Below the pieces are notes generated by a model that saw only the letters and a list, made by a program, of their open reading frames with translations, ran no database searches and was not told the DNA's origin. Below, in pieces: positions 6,592-11,767 of a stretch of DNA of 11,767 bases. Made by a program: the position numbers and the translations under genes. Each line of letters starts with the position of its first letter. Positions within the stretch are counted from its first letter, which is position 1. The stretch covers positions 1-11,767 of the forward strand of contig JAEWVY010000009.1 in the NCBI GenBank assembly GCA_023396625.1. The letters run 5' to 3'. This stretch comes from Pseudomonadota bacterium (GTDB lineage Bacteria > Pseudomonadota > Gammaproteobacteria > Burkholderiales > Burkholderiaceae_C).

Positions 6592-7275
6592 ATGCTCAAG
6601 CTTCACATCGGCAACAAGAATTACTCCTCCTGGTCCATGCGGCCCTGGGTGGCCATGCGCCAGGCCGGCATCGACTTCGAGGAAGTCATGATCCGCTTCG
6701 ATGCCTTCGCCACTGGCTCGGCTTTCAAGAACGCGATCGGCGCCATCAGCCCGGCCGCCCGGGTACCGGTGCTGATGGACGGCGACCTGGCCATCTGGGA
6801 CTCGCTGGCCATCATGGAATACCTGGCCGAACAATATCCCGACCGCGCGCTCTGGCCGGCGGACCGCCGCGCCCGCGCCCGCGCCCGCAGCGTCTGCGCC
6901 GAAATGCACAGCGGCTTCCTGGGCCTGCGTGGCGCGTGCATGATGAACATCGAAGCCCGGCTGCCAGACGTCGGCGCGCTGGCGCTGCGTGACAAGCCCC
7001 AGGTGCGCACCGATCTCGACCGCCTCACGGCCATGTGGAACGAATTGCTGGCGCAGCATGGCGGCCCGATGCTGTTCGGCACCTTCGGCATCGCCGATGC
7101 CTTCTTCGCACCGGTCGTCATGCGCATGGTCACCTATGCCCTGCCGGTGCCCGCGCCGGTGGCCGCGTACATCGAGCGCGTTCGCGCCCTGCCCGCCGTC
7201 AGCGAGTGGGTCGAGGCCGCCTTGGCGGAGCAGGATTTCCTCGTCTTCGAGGAACCGCACCGACTGCATCGCTGA
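6592..7275 (+). CDS. Glutathione S-transferase family protein
   Basis: A 227-residue GST-fold protein, probably cytoplasmic. The N-terminal thioredoxin-like domain (about 1-82) opens with MLKLHIGNKNYSSWSMRPWV, a pattern typical of one bacterial GST subgroup; the serines at 12-15 are where the catalytic Ser of such enzymes sits. ARVPVL supplies the cis-proline and DSLAIMEYLAEQYP the glutathione-contacting turn and helix. The rest is the all-alpha C-terminal domain. The substrate cannot be told from sequence; conjugation or reduction using glutathione is the family role. The ATG at 6592 is preferred over 6562 on family alignment and because 6562 falls in the promoter, although no strong ribosome site precedes it. 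It is transcribed divergently from the LysR gene. An Arg-Ala-rich stretch near residue 100 comes from a GC-rich hexamer repeat. Confidence 0.88.
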   Translation: MLKLHIGNKNYSSWSMRPWVAMRQAGIDFEEVMIRFDAFATGSAFKNAIGAISPAARVPVLMDGDLAIWDSLAIMEYLAEQYPDRALWPADRRARARARSVCAEMHSGFLGLRGACMMNIEARLPDVGALALRDKPQVRTDLDRLTAMWNELLAQHGGPMLFGTFGIADAFFAPVVMRMVTYALPVPAPVAAYIERVRALPAVSEWVEAALAEQDFLVFEEPHRLHR

Positions 7276-7393
7276 TAGCGCGGCGGGACCGGGGCGCGCT
7301 GCACCTGCCCCTGGCCGCTGCCGTCGACGCACGCGTCGGATGGCGGCGCGACAACCCGCTTCCGCCGCTCGCCCCGTCGCCAAGCCATCGGAA

Positions 7394-7399
7394 TACACT
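7394..7399 (+). promoter_or_regulatory. Possible -10 element of cca
   Basis: TACACT (4/6 to TATAAT) ends 6 nt before the cca ATG, in a gap of 130 bp after the GST gene. If used, the mRNA would start at or near the initiation codon. No good -35 is visible. Confidence 0.3.
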
Positions 7400-7405
7400 G
7401 CCATC

Positions 7406-8671
7406 ATGCAAATCTACATGGTGGGGGGCGCGGTCAGGGACCGCCTGCTGGGCCTGCCGGTGAAGGACCGTGACTGGGTGGTCGTCGGCGCCACACCGCA
7501 GGAAATGCTCGCCCGCGGCTTCCTGCCCGTGGGGCGCGATTTTCCCGTCTTCCTGCACCCCGACACCCGCGAGGAATACGCCCTGGCGCGCACCGAGCGC
7601 AAAACCGCCCCTGGCTACCGTGGCTTCGTGGTGCACGCGGCCCCCGACGTGACGCTGGAAGACGACCTGGCACGCCGCGATTTAACTATTAATTCGATAG
7701 CAATAAGCGACCATTTGGCGCTGGACTCATCGGAAAAATCCCTGGAATCCTCGTTGATCGACCCCTACGGCGGCCGACGCGACCTGACCTTGCGCGTCCT
7801 GCGCCATGTCACCCCGGCTTTCCGTGAAGACCCGGTCCGCATTCTCCGCGTGGCGCGCTTCGCGGCACGCTACGCCGACTTCACGGTCGCCGAGGAAACC
7901 CTGGTCCTGATGCGCGACATGGTCGCCCGGGGTGAAGCGGACCACCTGGTTCCCGAGCGCGTCTGGCAGGAACTGGCGCGCGGGCTCATGGAACAAGCGC
8001 CTTCGCGCATGTTCGACGTGCTTCGCGCCTGCGGCGCGCTGGCCGTGGTGCTGCCGGAGCTCGACCGCCTCTGGGGCGTGCCACAGCGCCCGGACCACCA
8101 TCCCGAGATCGACAGCGGCGTGCACGTGATGAAGGTGCTGGACACGAGCGCGCAACGGCAGGCGCCGCTGGCCGTGCGCTTCGCCTGCCTGATGCACGAT
8201 CTGGGCAAAGGCAACACCCCAGCCAGCGTCCTGCCGCGGCACATCGGCCACGAAGAGCGCGGGGTGCGGCTGCTCGGGGCCCTGTGCGAACGCCTGCGCG
8301 TGCCGGCGGCATGCCGCGAGCTGGCCGAGGTCGTGACGCGCGAGCATGGCCACATCCATGGCAGCGGCAGCTTCGGCGCGGCGGCCGTGGTGCGGCTGCT
8401 GGAGCGCTGCGACGCGTTCCGCAAGCCGGCACGTTTCCATGAAATTCTGCTCGCCTGCGAATGCGACGCGCGCGGCCGCCTCGGCTTCGAGCGCACCCCT
8501 TACCCGCCATCGGACCGCCTCGCGGGCGCGCTCGCGGCCGCACAGGCCGTCGACACGACCGCGGTGGCCGCCGAGGCTGCGCAACGTGGCCTCGGCGGCA
8601 AGGCCGTCGGCGAAGCCATCCACGCCGCGCGCGCCCAGGCCGTGGCGCAAGCCCTCGCGCCGGCAGCGTAG
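7406..8671 (+). CDS. cca: CCA-adding tRNA nucleotidyltransferase
   Basis: Adds or repairs the 3' CCA end of tRNAs from CTP and ATP. The 421-residue protein has the class II nucleotidyltransferase head: GGAVRD (7-12), catalytic D21 and D23 (VKDRDWVVVG), ARTERK (61-66), and the RRDLTIN motif (90-96). PAFREDPVRILRVARFAARY follows, and a metal-dependent HD phosphohydrolase domain has H264/D265 (LMHDLGKG), as in the multifunctional E. coli enzyme. Between RRDLTIN and LIDPYGG there are about 11 more residues than I recall in E. coli Cca, encoded in an AT-rich patch (see findings). The start at 7406 gives MQIYMVGGAVRD, the normal family start; the in-frame extension to 6989 overlaps the GST gene and is spurious. 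TACACT ends 6 nt before ATG and there is no Shine-Dalgarno. It converges with trxC, 15 bp apart. Confidence 0.96.
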   Translation: MQIYMVGGAVRDRLLGLPVKDRDWVVVGATPQEMLARGFLPVGRDFPVFLHPDTREEYALARTERKTAPGYRGFVVHAAPDVTLEDDLARRDLTINSIAISDHLALDSSEKSLESSLIDPYGGRRDLTLRVLRHVTPAFREDPVRILRVARFAARYADFTVAEETLVLMRDMVARGEADHLVPERVWQELARGLMEQAPSRMFDVLRACGALAVVLPELDRLWGVPQRPDHHPEIDSGVHVMKVLDTSAQRQAPLAVRFACLMHDLGKGNTPASVLPRHIGHEERGVRLLGALCERLRVPAACRELAEVVTREHGHIHGSGSFGAAAVVRLLERCDAFRKPARFHEILLACECDARGRLGFERTPYPPSDRLAGALAAAQAVDTTAVAAEAAQRGLGGKAVGEAIHAARAQAVAQALAPAA

Positions 8672-8686
8672 GCTCGGCCCGACCGG

Positions 8687-9127
8687 TCAGCGCATCACCG
8701 ACCGCGCCCAGCGCGTGATCTCGGCAGCCGAGCGCATCGCACCCGCCTGACGCGCCACCTCGCGGCCCCCCTGGAACAGCGCCAGCGTCGGGATGCTGCG
8801 GATATTGAAGCGCGCGGCCAGGCCCTGCGCTTCCTCGGTGTTGAGCTTGGCCAGGCGCACACCCGGCTCCAGCTGCGCCGCGGCCTGTTCGAACGCGGGC
8901 GCCATCATGCGGCACGGGCCACACCACGGCGCCCAGAAATCGACCAGCACCGGAAGGTCGCTGCGTCCGATGTGGCGATCGAAAGACGCCTCGTCCAGCG
9001 CCACCGGATGGCCGGCAAACAGCGGCTGGTGGCATTTGCCACAGCCTGGCGCCTTGCCCAGATCGGGCTGGGCGACGCGGTTGACGGCATGGCAGTGTGG
9101 GCAGACAACGTGCAGTGGTTCGGTCAT
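8687..9127 (-). CDS. trxC: Thioredoxin 2 (zinc-binding thioredoxin)
   Basis: A cytoplasmic protein-disulfide reductase that is kept reduced by thioredoxin reductase. The 146-residue product has the TrxC layout. An N-terminal zinc ribbon has C9/C12 (CPHC) and C29/C32 (CGKC), followed by a thioredoxin domain with the active site WCGPC (C69, C72) and the cis-proline P113 (RSIPT). Length fits TrxC (about 140 aa) rather than TrxA. The start at 9127 (MTEPLHVVCPHC) aligns with the family; an in-frame extension to 9169 lacks family support. No strong ribosome site and no convincing promoter or OxyR site was found upstream. It lies 239 bp after the ROK gene on the same strand and converges on cca. Confidence 0.94.
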   Translation of the reverse strand: MTEPLHVVCPHCHAVNRVAQPDLGKAPGCGKCHQPLFAGHPVALDEASFDRHIGRSDLPVLVDFWAPWCGPCRMMAPAFEQAAAQLEPGVRLAKLNTEEAQGLAARFNIRSIPTLALFQGGREVARQAGAMRSAAEITRWARSVMR

Positions 9128-9366
9128 GGCGGAGAAGACGTGTTGCGGAGTACCAGGGACAGTATCCACATGACTGCCTGCGGAGAAATTTCAAGTCTGG
9201 ACGCCGCAGTGTTCGGCGGAGCACGAAAACTGGCCACCATCTCGGAGACCCCTGGCCGGCATCGACCGCGTGCTGTCGCCCCTGCAACTTCCCGCCGCCG
9301 GAGCGCACAGTGCGCAGAGGCGCCATGCAGGCAGGCGCACGGATGTGCCCACCTCGACCCGGACCC
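9128..9366. other. 239-bp intergenic region between trxC and the ROK gene
   Basis: No coding region of its own is convincing here. It must hold the trxC leader and any promoter, and the end of the ROK transcript. Small GC-rich inverted repeats are present (for example GCGCACTGTGCGC near 9310) but without a T-run. The stretch at 9210-9238 looks like an insertion sequence end. Confidence 0.5.
9210..9238 (+). mobile_element. Possible terminal remnant of an IS21-like insertion sequence
   Basis: TGTTCGGCGGAGCACGAAAA followed by CTGGCCACC starts with TG and resembles, from memory, the outer ends of IS21-family elements (TG...GGCGGA...AAAA-TGGCCACC). No transposase, second end or target duplication is visible, so at most it is a solo remnant. 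Confidence 0.25.
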
Positions 9367-10299
9367 TCAGTCCACCAAGGCCAGCGCCGCGAGGTCGCCC
9401 ACATTCGGGCCAAGACCGGCCGCAAGCAGCGTCGCCCCCTCCACCACGGCAGGCAGGCGCCCCCACAACTGGGCCCGCAGACGAGGCAACAGCAAATCCC
9501 TGTGATGCCAGAACACGCCACCGCCAAGGGCGATGCGCTCAAGGTCCAGTGTCACCACCAGGTTGTAAAGCATCCGGCCCAGAACCACGCACAGCCCATC
9601 GACAGCCTGCAGCGCGGACGCCTCGCCGCCTTCGGCCGCGGTCAACAAAGCCGCCGCACTGCGTCCAAAACGCAGCGGCATCGCACTTCCGGCCACCAAC
9701 GCCTCCACATCTCCCACGTTGCCACAGCCACAGCGGGCATCCGGCGCACCGTCGCTGACGAAGCTGTGGCCGGCGTGGCCCGCATTGCCGTTCTTCCCCC
9801 GCAGCACCTGACCGTCCACGCACAGGCCCACGCCCACCCCGGTGCTCCACGTGACGTAGGCACAGTGGTCGCTGCCACGCAAGGCACCCCAGCGGCGCTC
9901 GGCGCGCAGTGCCGCGACGGCATCGTTTTCGATCCGCACCTCCGGCAGCGCCGCGCGCAAGGGCGCTTCCAGCGGTACGCTCGTCCAGATGTTGGGCAGG
10001 TCACGCTCCGCCCCGGCCAGGCCACCGCACAGGTTGGGCGACACCAATTCGATCCCGCCATCACGCCGCGCAAAAGGACCACAGGACGCCACACCCACGG
10101 CCTGCAGCCGGGCGCGGCCGATGCCCGCGTCGGCACAAACCGCATCGACCATGCGAATCACCTGGCAGGCCAGCGCGTCCGGTGCGCCCGCCGTCACCGT
10201 CGGTTCGCGCCGCAAGGCCTGCCATGGCCGCACGCCCTCCCCCGGTCCGGCCAGGGCCACGGACACCTTGGTGCCGCCAATGTCGACGCAGGCTTTCAT
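9367..10299 (-). CDS. ROK-family sugar kinase-like protein
   Basis: A 310-residue protein of the ROK family, whose members phosphorylate hexoses or N-acetylhexosamines with ATP. The phosphate loop is DIGGTK (6-11), and END at 124-126 supplies the expected catalytic base D126. STGVGVGLCVDGQVLRGKNG precedes GNAGHAGH (171-178) and CGCGNVGDVE (190-199). Two departures from classical ROK kinases are plain: the sugar-contacting Glu of GExGH is H175, and the third Cys of the CxCGxxGCxE zinc motif is D197. No helix-turn-helix is present, so it is a kinase-type and not a repressor-type member. Start ATG 10299 has GAGGGG just upstream; an in-frame extension to 10383 overlaps the DUF2905 gene. It follows that gene by 14 bp. 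Substrate unknown. Confidence 0.88.
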   Translation of the reverse strand: MKACVDIGGTKVSVALAGPGEGVRPWQALRREPTVTAGAPDALACQVIRMVDAVCADAGIGRARLQAVGVASCGPFARRDGGIELVSPNLCGGLAGAERDLPNIWTSVPLEAPLRAALPEVRIENDAVAALRAERRWGALRGSDHCAYVTWSTGVGVGLCVDGQVLRGKNGNAGHAGHSFVSDGAPDARCGCGNVGDVEALVAGSAMPLRFGRSAAALLTAAEGGEASALQAVDGLCVVLGRMLYNLVVTLDLERIALGGGVFWHHRDLLLPRLRAQLWGRLPAVVEGATLLAAGLGPNVGDLAALALVD

Positions 10300-10313
10300 C
10301 GGCCCCTCGGAAG

Positions 10314-10508
10314 TCAAAGCAGCTTGGCCACCAGCGCCGCGAGGGCGCTGAGCAGCACCGTGGTGGCCAGTGGAATGAACCACTCGCGCCCGAACAGGCG
10401 AAACCGGAAATCTCCTGGCAGCCGACCGAAGCCGAGCTTCTGCAGCCAGGGGCTCAGGCCATTGAGCAGCACCAGCGCCAGGAACACCACGATCAGCCAG
10501 CGAATCAT
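10314..10508 (-). CDS. DUF2905 family small membrane protein
   Basis: A 64-residue protein with two hydrophobic segments, about residues 3-18 and 46-63, joined by a short polar stretch containing KLGFGRLPGDFRF. That central motif (LGRLPGDI-type) is the hallmark of DUF2905 proteins, which are small and of unknown function. Both termini lie on the same side if both segments span the membrane. ATG 10508 has GAGG 6 nt upstream. It lies 13 bp after the methyltransferase stop and 14 bp before the ROK start, so the three are probably co-transcribed. Confidence 0.9.
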   Translation of the reverse strand: MIRWLIVVFLALVLLNGLSPWLQKLGFGRLPGDFRFRLFGREWFIPLATTVLLSALAALVAKLL

Positions 10509-10521
10509 CGGATGCCTCGCA

Positions 10522-11658
10522 TCAGAGCGTATGGCTGCGGTCGCCCTGGACGAACCCCATCGCCACCCAGGGCTCGCCGGTGCAGAACCCCAGCACCTTG
10601 AACAACTCGCCCATCTCGTGCTCCGCCACCAGCCGGTGCGCCATCGCGCGCATGGCCAGCGGCGCCCGCGCCATCGTCTCGGCCAGGCCGCAGTTCAGCA
10701 GAAAACGCCCCTGGGTACCGTAACCCAGCACGCTCAGGCCGGCGTCCTGGCCCGCCAGGGCCACGCCGGTGAAGTTCACGTGCGCGGTGATGTCTTTCAG
10801 GCCCACGTCCGCCAACGGATCGGTGTCTGCCTGGTGGGCGCGGTGGCACATCAGCGTGCCCATGTGACGCTGTGGATGGTAGTACTCGCGCTCCGGAAAA
10901 CCGTAATCGATAAAGAAGGCCGCGCCACCCCGCCCCCCCTGCTCCTGGCTGGCGCGCAGCCGGTCGGCCAAGGTCGCGATGAAGGCCTCGGCCTGAGGGT
11001 GGATTTCGGTGACGGCCGCGTGCTCGCCAGGCATGTCCACCGGCGGGCGCAAGGCGGTCGGCCGGTCCATCCAGACCAGGCGCCCGTCTTGCAGGCCCAC
11101 CCCCCGTTCCTGCCAGACGGCGCGGCCCGGCTCGCGCGCCAGCAGCTTGACCGGCATGGCATCCAGCACCTCATTGCCCACCACCACGCCCTGCATGGCC
11201 GCCGGCAGTTCGTCCGCCCACTGCACGCGTCCGCCGAATGCCACCAGTGTCTGCTGCTGGCGCGCGCGCAGCGCGCCGGAAAGCTCCACGATGGTATAGC
11301 GCCGTACCCGCTCGCCCAGTGCGTCAAGCAGGTCCCGCGCCAGCACGCCGGCGCCGGCGCCGAACTCCCAGACCTCGTCGGTGCCCGTGTGCGCCAGGGC
11401 CTCGCCCACCTGCCGCGCCAGCGCCTGGCCAAACAGCGGCGTGAGCTGGGGGGCGGTGACGAAATCGCTGCCCGCGCCCGCGGCACCGGTGGGCAGCGCG
11501 CCGAACTTGGGCAGCCCACTGGCGTAATAACCCAGGCCCGGGGCATACAGCGCAAGCGCCATGAAGCGGTCGAACCCGATCCACCCTCCTGCGCCCGCAA
11601 TGGCCCGCGCCAGCAGGGTATGCAGGGCGGTCGTTACACTCGGGCGTTCTGTGCTCAC
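10522..11658 (-). CDS. MidA/NDUFAF7-like SAM-dependent methyltransferase (COG1565)
   Basis: A 378-residue class I methyltransferase. Family hallmarks run through the whole length: IGFDRFMALALYAPGLGYY (27-45), SDFVTAP (64-70) and the SAM-binding loop VWEFGAGAGVLARDLL (96-111). Further on are GNEVLDAMPVKLL (161-173), FFIDYGFPEREYYHPQRHMG (248-267) and GLKDITAHVNFTG (286-298). The mitochondrial homologue NDUFAF7/MidA dimethylates an arginine of a complex I subunit during assembly; whether the bacterial protein does the same is not shown by this sequence. The start is GTG 11658, the only one that includes the normal N-terminus. GACAAT ends 7 nt before it and no strong ribosome site is seen, so it may be leaderless. 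It is divergent from the SDR gene with 18 bp between the starts. Confidence 0.9.
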   Translation of the reverse strand: MSTERPSVTTALHTLLARAIAGAGGWIGFDRFMALALYAPGLGYYASGLPKFGALPTGAAGAGSDFVTAPQLTPLFGQALARQVGEALAHTGTDEVWEFGAGAGVLARDLLDALGERVRRYTIVELSGALRARQQQTLVAFGGRVQWADELPAAMQGVVVGNEVLDAMPVKLLAREPGRAVWQERGVGLQDGRLVWMDRPTALRPPVDMPGEHAAVTEIHPQAEAFIATLADRLRASQEQGGRGGAAFFIDYGFPEREYYHPQRHMGTLMCHRAHQADTDPLADVGLKDITAHVNFTGVALAGQDAGLSVLGYGTQGRFLLNCGLAETMARAPLAMRAMAHRLVAEHEMGELFKVLGFCTGEPWVAMGFVQGDRSHTL

Positions 11659-11671
11659 ACCCCGGATTGTC
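11635..11671. promoter_or_regulatory. Possible divergent promoter elements for the methyltransferase and SDR genes
   Basis: On the minus strand GACAAT (11671-11666) ends 7 nt before the methyltransferase GTG. On the plus strand TACACT (11635-11640) ends 36 nt before the SDR ATG. Neither has a clear -35. The start codons are so close that the two promoters must overlap the opposite gene. Confidence 0.3.
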
Positions 11672-11676
11672 TCCGA

Positions 11677-11767
11677 ATGTCCGCTCCCCCCGTCCCGCCG
11701 CCCCCCCGCGCCGACGCCCCGACACCCGTCGCCGCGTCCGCGCGCGTGGCGCTGGTCACGGGTGGCG
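11677..11767 (+). CDS. Short-chain dehydrogenase/reductase, N-terminal 30 residues (truncated by window edge)
   Basis: The frame opens at ATG 11677 and continues to the window edge. After a Pro/Ala-rich leader of about 22 residues, RVALVTGG begins the classical Rossmann first strand and the TGGxxGxG nucleotide-binding motif of short-chain dehydrogenases. Only the opening glycines are visible. In related genomes I recall a pteridine-reductase-like SDR next to this methyltransferase, but that cannot be confirmed from 30 residues. Confidence 0.72.
   Translation, partial: MSAPPVPPPPRADAPTPVAASARVALVTGG

Noticed and set aside
6869..6892. Tandem GCCCGC-type hexamer repeat
   Set aside because: It is a short run of about three units inside the GST gene encoding alternating Arg and Ala; simple GC-rich slippage sequence and not a functional repeat array.
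9280..9345. GC-rich inverted repeats downstream of the ROK gene, including GCGCACTGTGCGC
   Set aside because: They have tiny or no loops and no T-tract; they could form a weak hairpin but do not support a terminator or operator call.
7986..9542. 518-codon open frame on the minus strand across cca, trxC and the ROK end
   Set aside because: It overlaps three well-supported genes, including trxC on the same strand in another frame, and its product is low-complexity Arg/Ala/Pro sequence.
1..11767. Search for CRISPR arrays, tRNA or rRNA genes, toxin-antitoxin pairs or phage genes
   Set aside because: No regularly spaced repeats, no RNA gene signatures and no defence or phage domains were recognised; the window reads as core chromosome.

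Overview
The window is a high-GC stretch of ordinary bacterial chromosome. Protein types, gene order and codon use point to a betaproteobacterium of the order Burkholderiales (Comamonadaceae- or Alcaligenaceae-like). The family placement is an inference; no rRNA or other taxonomic marker is present. Nearly all bases are coding, no gap between genes exceeds 240 bp, and I see no intact mobile element, CRISPR array, tRNA or rRNA.

Left block (1-2067, minus strand): dihydroorotase pyrC is followed by a NYN/OST-HTH (LOTUS) putative ribonuclease and then a DUF3025 protein that runs off the left edge. The two junctions are 4-bp stop/start overlaps (GTGA and ATGA), so the three genes look like one translationally coupled unit.

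Second block (2098-6466, minus strand): a HypT/YjiE-like LysR regulator is followed by a complete glutamate/aspartate ABC importer in the order gltI (binding protein), gltJ, gltK (permeases), gltL (ATPase). A strong intrinsic terminator sits between gltI and gltJ and another follows gltL. The gltI upstream region has a promoter-like -10, an inverted repeat of the LysR-box type and flanking direct repeats. GltI captures acidic amino acids in the periplasm, GltJ and GltK form the membrane channel, and GltL powers transport.

Third block (6536-8671, plus strand): a glutathione S-transferase-family gene with a recognisable promoter, then cca (CCA-adding tRNA nucleotidyltransferase). The cca gene has an unusual AT-rich patch and an insertion just after its RRDLTIN motif.

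Right block (8687-11767): trxC (thioredoxin 2 with N-terminal zinc-binding cysteines) converges on cca. Upstream of it on the same strand lies a probable three-gene cluster: a MidA/NDUFAF7-like methyltransferase, a small DUF2905 membrane protein and a ROK-family sugar-kinase-like protein. A short-chain dehydrogenase begins divergently at the right edge.

No clear new system was found. The points most worth a second look are the coupled pyrC/NYN-LOTUS/DUF3025 unit, the gltI operator region, the gltI-gltJ terminator, the AT-rich insertion in cca, the altered ROK motifs, and a recurring -10-like hexamer placed 6-7 nt before start codons that suggests leaderless transcripts.
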